Shown: positions 45,545-58,799 of the stretch, in pieces | How the letters are laid out: each line of letters begins with the position of its first letter | Position numbering within the stretch: position 1 is the first letter of the stretch | Assembly (NCBI GenBank): GCA_946807835.1 | Contig: OX327696.1 | Location: 1,624,501 to 1,688,500, forward strand | Length of the DNA: 64,000 nt | Origin: Ailanthus altissimus | Taxonomy: Eukaryota > Streptophyta > Magnoliopsida > Sapindales > Simaroubaceae | Reading direction: 5' to 3' | Position numbers and translations under genes: made by a program | The notes under the pieces: model-generated | Databases searched by the model: none | Told to the model about the DNA's origin: nothing | What the model saw: only the letters and a program-made list of their open reading frames with translations

Positions 45545-48500
45545 ATAGCCACACCCAAATATGAGGTAAAGAAATTTAACGGTACGAATGATTTCAATCT
45601 GTGAAAGATAAAAATTAAGGCGTTATTGGTGAGTCAACGGTTACGCTTGGCATTAAAAGAGACTGCAGCTCCATCTATTAAAGAAGAGAAGACGCTAGAG
45701 TCATCGAAAACTGAAGCAGAAAGAATGGACATTCAAGAAAGAACTCATAGCACAATCGTTCTATCATTGAGCGATGAAATACTGAGGGAAATAACAGGTG
45801 AGACAACGACAATTAGTCTTTGGAAGAAGCTTGACTTTATTTATATACGGAAATAATTAGCCAACAGATTGCATATGAAGAAAAAGTTGTATAAGTTGTT
45901 TATGTCAGAGGGAGCGCTGATGAAAGATCATATAGACTCATTCAATAAGATCATTCTTAATCTTGAGTCTATCAAGTGATTATCTTGCTGGGTTTACTCC
46001 CCAAGAGTTATGAGAGCTTTGTTGATACGTTACTCTACAGCAGAGAGAGTTTAACGATGAGTGATGTGAAATCATCATTAGACTTAACACTATTAAGAAA
46101 GCATATCAAGGGTAATGCAAAATTATATCTATAAGAAGGGGTCTCATATAAAGATGGAAGGAAAAAGGGCTCAAGATCGAAGTTCAAAAATCTTAGAAAG
46201 TATTATTACTGCAAAAAAAAAAGGGACACTTTATAAAGAATTGTTGAGAGATGAAAGCACAAGATAAGAAGAAAGCGGATGCTGCGCTTGCCTACGATGA
46301 TAGCTATGATAACGTAGAAACTCTAGTCGCTACTAATGGTACGAATACTGAATAATAGGTTCTAGATTCTGGTTGTACATTTCACATGTGCTCGCATAAG
46401 TCTTGGTTTATAAATTTTCAGCCCATTAGTGGTGGTAAGGTGTTAATGGGTAATGACATTGCTTGTCGGATGATGGGAATTGATAGTATTAAGGCTGCAT
46501 GATGGGCCAGTGTGAGAGTTGACAGATGTTAGGTATGTTCCTGACCTCAAAGGGAACTTAATCTCACTAGGGACTTTATATTAGAATGAGTGTTTCATTA
46601 GGATTGATGAAGAGATTTTGAGAGTATTGAAAGGTTCCATGGTGGTAATGAGAAGAGAGAAGAACAAATGTGTTTATGTGCTTAAAGGAGAAGTTGTAAG
46701 TGGTTTTGCATTATTTTATGTAGATGATGAAAATATGTAAATCAAGTTGTGACATTTTAAACTAGCATACCTAGGCGAGAGAAACCTGAAGGAGTTATTT
46801 AGTCAAAAGGCGTTTGGTGAGGATAAGTTCCAGCCATTAGAGTTTTGTGAGCATTGTGTGCTTGAAAAAACACATAGATTGAGGTTTAGTACCGACGAAC
46901 ACAAGACTAAGGGGACTCTTGACTACATACACTTGAACCTTTAGAGACTAGCTTAAACAGTTACTCGCGGTAGTGTTAGGTATTTTCTCAATTTGATTGA
47001 TGACTATTTAAGGAAGCTATAGGTCTATGTGTTGAAGAGTAAGGATCAAGTATTTGATATTTCAAGACTTAGAAGGTTCTTGTTAAGAATCAGACTGGCA
47101 AATGGGTGAAACGGCTAAAAACTGACAATGACCTTGAGTTTTGCAATAGAAAGTTTGGTGGGTTTTATACCAAGCATCGGATTGTAAGGTATAGAACGGT
47201 AAAATCGACACTATAGCAGAATGACATAGCTGAGAGGGTGAATAGAACCCTACTTGAAAATGTTAGATATATACTTACCAATGCAAAATTTCCAAGGAAT
47301 TTTGGGGTGAAGCTGTAGTGATTGTAGCCTATTTGATCCATAGAAGTCCGTCCTCAACAATTAATTTCAAATTTCCAGAAGAGAAATGGTTTGCAACTCT
47401 TCTAAGTATGACCACCTCAGAATTTTTGGTTGCCATGCTTTTATCCATGTTAAGAAGGAAAAATTAGAACCTAGAGCTATTAAAAGGGTATTTATAGGAT
47501 ATTCCGAATGAGTGAAGGAATACAAAGTGTGGTGTAAAGATTTGACACTACCAAGGAGTATCATAAGCCGTAATGTGACATTCTATGAGACGACCATATT
47601 GAAAGCATCCTAAAAAGATGAGAAGGAAAAACCTGTGCCTAAGGAAGACTCTGCACCTAAGTCAATAGAAGTTGAAGTAGAGCCTGAAAGTAGATCTGAT
47701 ATGCCTCTAGATTAGCACTTCAGCAATGAGATCCTTGAAGATAAACCAAGAACACTGGTAAGTTCCTCCAAGTTCACCCAAGGAAAGATTATGACTCTTG
47801 AGATGAAACTTGAAGAGTACCAACTAGTCAGAAACAGGATAAGGAGAACGATTAACCACTAATCCGGTATATACAAGCAGATTTAGTTGATTATACTTTT
47901 AATTATGCTTACACTTTTGAATTTGATTGGCCTAGAACATATGGTGATGCTATAAAAGGTGAAAACAAGAAAGAGTGATAGTAGGCCATAGAAGAATAGA
48001 TTAGTTCTCTTAAGAAGAATAATACCTAGAAGTTGGTGGATAGACCTGAACAAAAAACTAATTGGGTACAAATGGGTGTATAAGGTGAAGGAGGTGATAC
48101 CAGGGATAGAGTCTATGAGATTTAAGGTTAGGTTAGTTGCACAAGGTTTTGCACAGAGAGAGAGAGAGTTGACTTTAATGAGATATTCTCTTTAATCGTC
48201 AAGTATATATTCATTAGGATTTTGTCAGCCATATGTGTAAACTTTGATTTACATCTAGAGCAGATAGATGTAAAGACAACTTTTTTGCATTGAGAGCTTG
48301 AATAAATGATTTACATAGCAATTACCTAGATAGTGGTATATGAGATTTGATGAGTTTATGATGGATTGTGGTTTTAATATGAGCAAGTATGACGGATGCA
48401 TATACCTTAGAAACTTAAGTTTCGGGATGATGTATTTACTTCTATACATCGATGATATGCGTTAGGGTTGACGCTTACGTGCCATACCTAAATGTACATA

Positions 48501-51500
48501 TACTTATGTATTTATATATATATACATTCTCATTAAATCGCTAATACCTATTTATATGGTATTATGCAATATAACATTACAGATACTGTATGATCTGAAA
48601 GAGTTCAGATCTAATCTAAAGAAGTTTAGATAATGGCTCACAGTTAGCCACGCTAAGAGATATAAATGCTAAATATTAGCATAATTAATTATTAGTTGGT
48701 TATAATACTCGGTGAAGATCCAAAAGTTGGAGCCTTATCTGTAATGGGACATAGACCTGGGAACATACTAGTAATTATATAGTTATAAGAGTTGCAATCA
48801 GGTGCCAGAAAATGTTAATTGCGCAAGTATGTTCTTGAATATTGTCCCTAATCTATTTCTACCGATGCGAGTCTTTTAGTGGATACCTTTATATAGATTA
48901 GCATATGTTGTACCTATAGGGTATATAAGGTCGTCCATAGTCGACTATGAGCTTGGAGCTCGTATTGACATATGAGATCCAGTTAAAACTGGATATAGGA
49001 TAGATTCACGAGGGCCTCTGATAGACACCATATGTAAGCCATCAACTGAAGGTTCTCTCGAGTTGAGTATTATATGTAGTCCTTTGACCTAAGTGCCACG
49101 ATGGGCTTATAAGTAATCCACTATATTTTAGTTTCACACATGTCACAAACCTATCATGGTGTGATTGCTAGATGTCATTGGGTATGGTCCGATACTTTTA
49201 AAGTTCGGTGTGTATAGATATGGGATCCGTTAGCTTGCATAAGGAGTTAGATATCCAGATGCTTTGAGACTGTATCTCAGAAAATCTTGTGACTATAAAC
49301 ATTAAACCCGGGAAAGAGATTCCGCTAGAGTGGAATAATATGGCAAAGGAGTTTGCACATATTGTTTAGTGAGATATAAGTCTAGAGATATGACATGGAT
49401 GAACACATGAAAATTTGACGACGATAATCTATATCCCTGCATATCCAGGATATCATGACGAAAGGACTATATGTATGCTTTGTAACCTCAGCTTCTATAG
49501 TTCAACGCATTGATTTGTATATCTATGACGTGTGCGTAGGGCAATGTTCACGGACTCATGAAATAGTTTCATTTGACGAATCGGGCATGGACTTAGGGAG
49601 TCCCGCGATATCGAGTGTACTCGTTGTATACTAAGGCAGCATACTGGATTAAATTGTTTAATCCTATAATAGCCACCACTACCACAAAATTACGTGCGTG
49701 TCTGTATTTAAGTGTTAAATACAACAATTAGTCAATAATTATTATTTACTAATTATATAATGACACGTGGCGCATTATGAACCCTCGGTTGAATTTATCT
49801 AAGTGTGAAATTTTGTGGGTTCTACTAAGAGGTATACTTGGTAACTATTCATGAGTGGCAAAATAGTCTTTTCACACAATAATTATTTAATTGATAAATA
49901 ATCATAATATCTCATTTTTTTATATTATAATATATTATTATATTATATAATATTATTATATTATTATTGTGATATACTTATGATCAATTATTTATTTTAT
50001 ATTATTATTTTATATAATAATATTTTTCTTTGCATGGTGAGCTTTTTTTTAATATTATAATATATATAATATTATTATTATATTTATATGAGACATATAT
50101 ATATTTTAGATATGTGTGAAGTGTGAAAAATGGGTGGTGTGTGTTGTGTGAGTGAAAAATAAAAGTTTTTTTTGTTTTTCTTAAGGTGCCGAGAGAAGAA
50201 ATGGAAGAAACAAGAATTAAAATAAAATTGTTTTATTTTTTCATTTTGGTGCCGAGAGAAGCAGTTATGAATTGCTTCAATTTTTATTTCATTTCCTTTT
50301 TTAGAAAATGAAAAATACACACAACTGCCTATTTTAAGGGTTTAAGAGTTAAGCCCACTACTGGATTAGAAGTTGTTGTTCTAGCTTACCAAGCCCACCA
50401 AATTGGTGATTAGAACTTCCAACGAGTTGGTCTTCAGGCGGACTCTGAGGATACACATGTATAACATTACACGTTTTGGTAATTACTCAACCATTCTAAT
50501 ATATTAATATGATTAATATATTATTTATTGTGTTTATTGTATGATTTAATTATTCCGCTGTACTAAATATATATATATGTGTATTGTATGATACGTATTT
50601 TATGCAACAAATAAAATTGCATATACATACTCCCACGTATATTAGATCCCCTAAATATGTTGATCACGTGCAAGAACATGGAAGAGATATAGAAACTTAA
50701 GAAGCAATTAAGTGGCGAGTTTGAGATGAAGGATTTGAGACTAATAAAGAGAATATTGGGTATGGATATTGTGAGGGAAAGAAGAGATGCTATATTCTTA
50801 TCTCAACAGCGATATATACTTAAGATTTTACAAAAGTTTGGTATGTCCAGTGCAAAGGCTGTCTCTACTCCTTTGCGATGCATTTCAAACTTTTAACAGC
50901 ACAGTCATTGACATCTGAAGAGGAGAAACTGCAAATGAGTAAAGTACCGTATGTAAGTGCGGTGGGGAGCATCATGTATGCAATAGTTTGCACAAGACCA
51001 GACATAGCACAGGCTGTAAGTATGGTAAGTAGATATATGGTGAATCCGAATAAGGATCACTGGTGTGTAGTGAAGTGAATTTTGAGACATCCTAAAGGGA
51101 CGTCATGAGTTGATGTATAAAAAGGACGAGGACAGTAGTGTAATGGTAAGAGGATATGTAGACTCGAATTATTCAGGTGATTTAGACAAGAAAAGATCGT
51201 TGATAGGTTATGTATTCACAGTGTTTGGGTGTAGTGTATGTTGAAGATATGTTCAACAATATGTGGTTGCACTATCCACCATAGAGGTGGAGTACATAGC
51301 TATTGGAGAAGCTATTAAGGAGGTCATGTGGTTGAAAGACATATGCGCAGAGATAATGACTACTGAAGATGTGAACACTAGTGTGTATTGTGATAGCTAG
51401 AGTGCCATACACCTAAACAAGCATAAAATATTTTATGAGATATTTAAACACATTGATGTGCGGCTCCATTACATTCGAGAGATTGTCTAAAGTGGTGAAG

Positions 51501-51610
51501 TTAGTCTAATGAAGATAACATCGTCTAAAAATCCTGCTGACATATTGACTAAGTCACTGCCCTCAGTTAAGTTCATCTTATGTAAGGACTTAATCGGAGT
51601 CACTACTATG
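45545..51610 (+). pseudogene. copia gag-pol polyprotein, degenerate and interrupted
   Basis: The gag start codon is ATA instead of ATG (45545); gag (UBN2 type) includes KKFNGTNDFNLW and the open piece 45626-45856, and the zinc knuckle near 46200-46240 has lost its first Cys. The protease keeps D-S-G (LDSGCTFHMC, 46362-46391). Pre-integrase and integrase follow (46755-47580, with CEHCVLEKTHRLRFS around 46850-46890). RT starts near 48055 (GYKWVYKVKE) and includes LVAQGFAQRE and the catalytic YIDD at 48444-48455, just before the inserted solo LTR. RT resumes at 50660 (LITCKNMEEIEKL) and ends with VPYVSAVGSIMYAIVCTRPD (50944-51003). RNase H extends to about 51610. Stops and frameshifts occur throughout. 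Confidence 0.85.
48460..50654 (+). mobile_element. solo LTR of the large copia family inserted in RT
   Basis: Exact 5-bp duplication ATATG at 48455-48459 and 50655-50659 brackets a 2195-bp sequence beginning CGTTAGGG and ending CCCCTAA, short inverted ends of the TGTTAGGG...CCCTAACA type. Removing it restores the RT frame order (YIDDM then LITCKN). It aligns over its length with the LTR at 26879-29166 (minus). No internal sequence, hence a solo LTR. The open frame 50320-50084 on the minus strand is not coding. Confidence 0.9.
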
Positions 51611-51683
51611 TGAGGGTGACCGAAGATGCAGAGATGAGAGATCGAGATACTTTTGTGAATGATTTTGAATCAATGAGAAAATT

Positions 51684-52340
51684 TGTAAAAAAGTTGATTA
51701 AAAATTATTAGAATATGATTTGGAGAGTAAGCCAAGTTTATTGGGTGAGTGAGGATCATAGATGGATATAAAATGAGGCAAAAACACAAGTAGCGATGAA
51801 CAGGTGTGGGCGTCGTAGCTTTCAAAATTGAACCTGAGCGCTGTGGGGCTAGGTCTCCAGCGCCGCAGCGCCTAGTCGAGATATCCAAGCATTGTAGTGC
51901 CCAGTACAAGAATTAATTTTCCATTTTAATCAGATTTATTTTGTCTCTCACTTATTCTAAAACTTCCTAAAATGATTTTCACATGTTTAGGGTTAACTTA
52001 GGTAGTCCTAAAGTCTATATAAAGGTTCTTAATTGGTTTGTAAACATTATCTTTGTGATCGTAACATTCTTTGTGATTCTTAGTGAGTGAAACCTCTTAT
52101 TTGCAAAAGAGAATAATGTTTTTGTAAGTCTTTCTTGTAAAAAGGTATACTTTGTGAGTGCCTTAAAATTTAAGAATAAAAAAATGTAATCTTGATCTAC
52201 TGTGAACGTAAATAAATTGTGAAACCACATAAATTCTATTTATTATTTCTTTTACATTTCTCTTTTTAATTTCTTAATTATTTATTTTTACATAATAATA
52301 TTTAGATTATATTATTTATTTAATTGCTTCCACCTCAACA
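51684..52340 (+). repeat. 3' LTR
   Basis: It begins TGTAAAAAAGTTGATT after a purine-rich stretch (AATGAGAAAATT) and carries a GC-rich box at 51836-51905 (GAGCGCTGTGGGGCTAGG, AGCGCCGCAGCGCC). TATATAAA lies near 52017. It ends CACCTCAACA. Confidence 0.9.
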
Positions 52341-52345
52341 AAATA

Positions 52346-53982
52346 TTCTACATCTACTTGTGAGCATTATCAAAGCTCAAAATATACTAATAATAAATTG
52401 AATGTATCAACCCCGACTGAGAGTTTCTTTATCTAAATATCTTTTCAATCCTTCTATTTTTTTCGAATTGCTTTCAAACCAACACATTGCACTTATATAT
52501 TATATTCTTAGTGTCAAGTGGGTTACATATAATATTTAATTTTCAGACTATATTTTACTATAGCTAGCTCAAGATTTCAACACCTCATTCATATTTTATT
52601 AGCACGTGAGTTATGATTATTATAAAATACAAAATCATGCATACCCTTGTATTATACATATTGGTTATTATTATTTTCATTCATTAAGTCATAGAGTCAC
52701 TTTTTTTTTCTATTTTTTTTTTCCAAATCGCCGTAGGAGTCACAATATGTTAGTTTACACAACAAGATTGGAGCCACAACATACATTGCGTATGCCTTAT
52801 CATTTTCTACATATTCTATGTATTAGATTACACAAAGAAAAGAGAAAGGCAATCTAATAATTTCGTGGAATATGCAGTGTAGTTGACTTTCAGGAGAAAG
52901 TGAAATGTGAGAAAGTGGTAAGAGCTAAAATGTGGTCAATGAGTTAATGACAGAAGCAAAGAAAGCGAAAGACGTAAACATTAATCCGCATCCCAGAAAC
53001 AAATGATTTAAAAAAAATTAGTGGAGTTTACCGCATAAAATAAATTAATAGGAGTTAATCTATTTTTCTCCTGCAACGACCAGAAGGAAAAGAAAAGCTA
53101 TTACAAGAGACAAACAAGTGTTCATAAAAAGAAAAGGTTTTTACATAGAGTTCAAATCTGGCTAGCTTGGCTCGACTCTTGACACTTTTACTACTAACCT
53201 ATAAGAATAATGAAAGTGACTATTTTAACTTTTGATCAACAAATTCATGCACAAACCGTCAAATTTCTGTCCATCTGTCTATAATTTAGAAGAAGGAGAA
53301 ATTTGAATATTGCAGGGTAAGTGATTGTACAAAAGCAAAGTCTCAGCATCATCTTCAGTTGTGTCAGCTGATTATGATTTTAAGAGACAAATGTTAGTTG
53401 ACTATATTAAAAGTAAGTAGAAATCGTGTTTGATAAGTAAGAAATTTGACTTTGTTTGTTGATTTTTTTCAGGAAAATGATGAAAAAGTATAAGAAAAAA
53501 TGTTCAGGAAATTTCTTAGAAAGAGAGGAATTCTTCTGTGTTTGATGTGAACTACAATAACTAAAAAAAATTCAATCAAAAAAGAAAATACTCCTATTTA
53601 TAATTATATCTTAAAAAAAAGAGAAATAATTAAGTTTTGGCCTTTAAGAAATCATAGTTGGATCAGGACAAATGACTCTTTTCCTAATTAAATTGCCTTT
53701 GACCTGCTCCTTTTAATTGTTTAAAGTTCATGCATAAGTCGTGTGGTCTCTAGGATTGGGCTGATCATGGATCTTCCAGTAGCTTCACATGATTAATCTG
53801 TGCACCTCTCTCTAGGTCGCAGTATGTAGGTGACTTGACTTTATCTCCAGAAACGCTTAAAGCCATAGCATGCACGTGGATGACTTATTTGGTGGTTGTA
53901 TGCTCCTTTTGATTTTGCCCTTGTTCTATATACAAGCACGTGGATGACTTAATTGGGGGTTGAAGCTTCTTGATTTTGTCGA
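52346..53982. other. unassigned AT-rich DNA
   Basis: No gene recognised; the open frame 52606-52857 is without a domain. Two imperfect ~64-bp units starting GCACGTGGATGACTTA lie at 53872 and 53936. Confidence 0.4.
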
Positions 53983-54651
53983 TTTGTTAATTTAAAATTA
54001 TGTTTAAGTATAATTTTAAATTAAAAAATAATATAAAATTAATAATATGATAAATAAATAAATAAAAGAGTAACATAAAAAATTAAAAGTAAGAAGGGAT
54101 AGGCATCGCCATATCAAGGTTGTACTAGTGTTTAATTTTAGAAAATTTTTATTTTTAGTTCGAATCGACTTTTTTGAGCGGAATTTAAATTTTTATGTAT
54201 ATGAACTCTTATTCTATCTAAAAATAGGGTTTATGGGAACGTTTTGAACACTATATAAATCATTTAGAATGATTAAGCATTAAAGAAAAATTTTAAGAGA
54301 AAAAATAGAAAGCCTAAAAGTCTTGAGTACTGAATGTGTAAAAGAGTATCATAGGAGTGCTAGATCTAAGTGATCAAGAAAGTATTAATAGATCTTTAAG
54401 AGCTCATCTATTATATTATATTTCTTGATTATTTTTTGAGAGAGATATTTGTGAATTAAATAAAAAGGTTAGGATCCTGTGATCTACCATAGACGTAAGC
54501 ATTTATTGTTGAATCACATAACTTTTTTGTGTGATTGGGTGATTGTTTATCTCTTTATTTTAATCTTTTCTTATTCTTATTTTACATATAAGTGAAGTCT
54601 TCTGCATGTGCTCAGAAATTGTTTAAGAGTGGACACTAAAAACCCCAACAT
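53983..54651 (+). repeat. solo LTR-like block, copia type
   Basis: It shares the 3' landmarks of the LTRs at 15324, 16619 and 44900 (TTAGGATCCTGTGATCTACC, then GTAAG and a T-rich part), has ACTATATAAATC near 54251 as a TATA box, and ends CCCCAACA at 54651. Its start is uncertain, possibly TGTTAATTT, and no target duplication was resolved. Confidence 0.5.
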
Positions 54652-55112
54652 ATATGAATAGGGGAATTTTGTTAGGGATTAGGGGCCATGTTCCTCAAGC
54701 TTTACAATTTTTTATAATTCAATAATATATTTTTATTATTTTTACTTTTTAAAATAAAATATTTTTGTAATTTGACTTCCCCAAGATTTCAAGATTGACA
54801 CTAAATTTTTTAATTAAACTCTCATGCAATATATATATATATATATATATAATTTTTAACTTTAATATCCAACCCTTATTCACCTTAAATTATGATTCTA
54901 CCCTTACATATGGATGCCAATGATTATCTTAATTATAGATTTCATTGAGCATGCGAGGTTGCATGGCATTTCCTTTTTTTTTTTTTTGGCTTTGTTTTAT
55001 TTTCTTGCTCTAGTTTCATAAATATGCTATGAATAAGAAATGGAAAGAAATCTTTTGCATAGGAAAGAAAATAATTGCCAAGAATAGAAAAGACTCTAGA
55101 GAAAATTATTAA
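54652..55112. other. AT-rich spacer with (AT)n run
   Basis: It contains an (AT)n tract near 54830-54852. No gene. Confidence 0.4.
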
Positions 55113-55450
55113 TGTAGGGTGCATGTATGTGATATATGTGTTCATCATGCAAATATACATATCTCATATATATACATACTCAACGAAAGTCTAAAAATTA
55201 AATAATGAACACAATTAATACATATCAAGTGAAATTAAAAAAAAATGCTTGCTAAATGAAATTTATTATTATAAGTAAAATAAAAACAAAACAATTTAAT
55301 TTTTGCTTAGAGTGTGGCCGGCCATCAAAGAGAAAATGAGAGAAAAAATTTGTTCTTCTCATTTAGAATTCAAGTATTGAATTATAAATTAAATTTTATT
55401 ATCCATTAGGCTTAGGCCATTAAGCTATAAGTGTTTGATTTATTAATTAA
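55113..55450 (-). repeat. 3' part of a minus-strand copia LTR
   Basis: The end TGTAGGGTGCATG on the plus strand matches the ends at 58386 and 24364. The segment 55220-55450 (with GTGTGGCCGGCCATCAAAGA) is repeated directly at 57060-57265. Confidence 0.6.
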
Positions 55451-55469
55451 GTGTTGATCAAGGGTGAAT

Positions 55470-57055
55470 AAAAAACTTAGGGTTTAATTTGTTAAACAAT
55501 TGATGGATTAATATAATGCTATTTTAGACATACAATCTCATTCTTGTTGATTGCTAGAATTGACAAATGTTGTATTTCATATGGACTTCAAGTAAATTTA
55601 ATTCAAAAGCTTCAAATGTTAAATTCTCAATTTATAATTAATTTGTTAAGGTTTATGTTTACATGCCATCCCTGTTTGTATGAATATTTATTTTGTAATA
55701 TTTATACAAATGTATATTTTATTAAATCGTTGATAACATTTATTAAATGGTTTAATCATTGTAACGTTATAGACATTGCATGATCTGAATGAGTTTAGAT
55801 CTAATCTAAAAAAATTTAGATCAGCATAAGAGTATGTATCGCTGACGATTATGAATGCTAAAGACATATTTGTAAAAAGTTACAACAGATGTTAAGAAAT
55901 ATCATTATGCAAATATGTTCTCAAACGCTGTATTCTTGGTATATGTTTACTAATGTGGATCTATTAGTGCGTTACAATTATATAGATTAGTAAATGTCTA
56001 TATCTGCATTGTATATATGGTTGCTTTTAGCTCATTATGAGCTTAGTGAAAGTTCGTATCGACATATAAGTATTCAATCAGAACTAGAGACAGAACTGAC
56101 TCACGAGGATTTTAATAGACATCCTATGAAATGTCAATGATAAGTCCTCTCAATTTGAGTAGTATTCGTGGTGCTTTGACTTAACCGCCATGGTGGGCTT
56201 ATGGGTGATCAATTATACTTTAATTCCATAAATGTTAGAGACGTTTTAGGTCTGACCGCTACATGTTGCTGGGTATGGTCCAATGCTTATGGAGTCTAGT
56301 GTGCATAGATATAGGATTTTTCAGCTCACATAGGTGAGTTGTATATTCGATACTCCGAGATTGTATCTTACTCAGTCTTATAGCCATAAGCAATAAACCT
56401 AGGAAAGGAGTTTCCCATAGGGTTGAACAGTATAGTAAAGTTGTTTGCATATATTGTTCATTGAGATACGAATCTAGATATAAGTTCACGGATGAATTTA
56501 TAGGGATTTACAGTGATGATTTATATCCCTACTCATCCAGGGTATAATTAACGAAAGAATTATACGTATATGTAATGACCTCAACATGTATAGTTTAACG
56601 CGCTAATTTGTAATATCTGTGATGTGTGAGTGGGGTATTGATCACAAACTCATGGAATAGTTTCATTTGACGAATCGGGTATAAACCTAGAGAGTCCCAA
56701 TATGAAGTGTATTGATTTTGCATTAGGGTAGTGTACTAGAGTGAATAGTTCAATCAAGTAAAAATCTAGTAAATTACTATAGGTAAGTTAACTAAAGTAT
56801 ATGGTTATAGTGGGATCTACTTTGGGTTAATTTGATAACCTAGTAAGGACATAATGATAATTTCACTTAATTAATTATTTAATTGTTAAATAATCAAGAT
56901 ATTTATTTATTTTAAATAAATAATTTAACATAACTATTGTTTAAAGTTAACCATATAGTTAAATTAATTAGATATTAACTTTACTTAAGAGTTGAGTTAA
57001 ACTTAACCTAACTAGAGTTAAATGTTAACTTGAGTTTAGTTTAGTTAAATGTAAA
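55470..57055 (+). repeat. plus-strand LTR segment inside a minus-strand LTR
   Basis: From 55644 (TGTTAAGGTTTATGTTTACA) a plus-oriented LTR runs through the family landmarks to about 57055. Just before it, 55500-55640 is plus-oriented sequence from the 3' half of a related LTR (TTCAAAAGCTTCAAATGTTA, matching the complement of 58560-58620). Confidence 0.55.
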
Positions 57056-57059
57056 TGCA

Positions 57060-57935
57060 AATTAAGTGAAATTAAAACAAATGCTTGCTAATTGAAATGT
57101 ATTATTATAAGTAAAATAAAAACAAAACATTTAATCTTTTGCCTAGAGTGTGGTCGGCCATCAAAGAGAAAAAAAGAGAAAAATTTTGTTCTTCTCATTT
57201 AGAATTCAAGTGTTGAATTATAAATTAAATTTTGTTCTCCATTAGGCTTAGGCCATTAAGCAAAATAAGGTTTTGATGAGGTCATTATATATATGTATAA
57301 TCCTTCTATTAATTATACCCTAGATGGGTGGGGATATAGATCATCATCGTTAAATCCCTATAAACTTATCTCTAAATTCATATTTCAATGAACAATATAC
57401 AGAAACATCTTTGCTATGCTATTTAACCCTGTAGGAAACTTCTTTCCTAAGTTTATTGCTTATAGCCATAAGACTTTATAAGATACAATCTCAGAGCATC
57501 GGATATACAACCTACTTATGTGAGCTGGCGATCCTATATCTACCCACACCGAACTCCAGGAGCATCGAACCATACCCAGTGACACGTAACGGTTAGGCCA
57601 TGAAAGATCTCTGACATATGTGAAACCAAAGTATAGTGGATCACCCATAAGTGCACTATGATGCTCAGGTTAAAGGACCACGAATATTACTCAACTTGAG
57701 AGGACTTATCATTGACGATTTTATAATGTCTATTGGAGTCCTCGTGAGTCAGTTCAATATCCAGTCTTAACTGAATACTTGCACGTTTATACAGGCTTTC
57801 ACTAATCTCATAGTCAACTAAGAACAACCATATGTACTATACAGATATAGACATACACTGATCTATAAAATTTTAATTCACTAATAGACCTACATTGGGG
57901 AATATAGATCAGGAACACATTGTTTGAGAACATCA
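57060..57935 (-). repeat. continuation of the minus-strand LTR
   Basis: It starts with the ~205-bp direct repeat of 55220-55450, then jumps to a later part of the minus-strand LTR (TATAATCCTTCTATTAATTA) and continues to GAACACATTGTTTGAGAACA. The 5' end of this LTR is missing; it abuts pol-derived sequence. Confidence 0.55.
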
Positions 57936-58385
57936 AATGGTTATCTCTTGGATTAGACTGGTACTAACTAATAACACTTACAACGATGCTGATGTTAAGT
58001 CTCGTGCACATCATAACATACATCAAGCTTCTAATATCTTATGTATATATCATGTTAGACATTCTAACACTTTTATCTTCCATTTGAGGAGACATTCTTA
58101 TTGAAAGATGAATGACGTGTCTAAAAGATACACTAGTTGTCTTATAGTTAGTGAAATTATACATTTCTAAAGCATTAGTAATAAACAATGATTGTGAGAG
58201 TCTTGTAAGCTTTCTAGTCTATCTCTATAATGCTTTATACGCAGTATATAGAAAGCCTCTCCCAAATCCTTCATGGAGAAGTTCTTACTTAGATAGCTCT
58301 TGACTGATTGTAACATATAGATATCATTCCCAATGATAAGTATGTCATCTACATAGAGAACTAGGAAGACTATTATGATCCCACT
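57936..58385 (-). pseudogene. copia RT fragment with intact YVDD
   Basis: The minus strand reads SGIIIVFLVLYVDDILIIGN (58384-58325), then a segment of the type SYLSKNFSMKDLGEAFYI. The fragment covers the catalytic centre of reverse transcriptase and the start of the C-terminal part. Unlike the copies near 4226 and 30140, the YVDD catalytic motif is intact here. At its upstream side it is cut by the next element at 58386 and downstream it runs into an LTR, so it cannot be functional. Confidence 0.7.
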
Positions 58386-58799
58386 TGTTGGGTGTCGATT
58401 ATTCTAAGGTGTATGCATGTGGTGTATGTGTTCATCATATAAATATACATATCTTATACATAGACAAGCACGACGAAAGATTAAAAATTATACAATGAAT
58501 ATATATATTTATTTATAATTAATCAAATTAATTATAGAATTGAGAATATCACCTATTAAAGCTTTTGGATTAAATTGTTTAGAGTCCACATGAAATGAAT
58601 TTGTTGACTAGTAATCAACTTAGGTGGGTTTAATGAGCTAGAATAACAGTATAATCCAGTACTGATTTAACTCTTTAAATCATTTAGATTAACACTTAAT
58701 CTAATGAAAAATTTATTTGTTTTATATTTTGTTCAACTCTTGAATAATTAAAACAAATCTATTTTAGTTATAACATTTAATAGCCTTTTGTTTATGCTT

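Larger units (their letters stand above)
44900..52340 (+). mobile_element. full-length Ty1/copia element with exact target duplication
   Basis: 5' LTR 44900-45513, PBS, gag, protease, integrase, RT, RNase H, 3' LTR 51684-52340. Flanked by AAATA at 44895-44899 and 52341-52345. Both LTRs start TGTAA(G/A)A and end AACA. The two LTRs differ at many positions and in length (614 and 657 bp), so the insertion is old. A solo LTR of another family interrupts RT (48460-50654); without it the element would be about 5.2 kb, a normal copia size. Confidence 0.9.
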
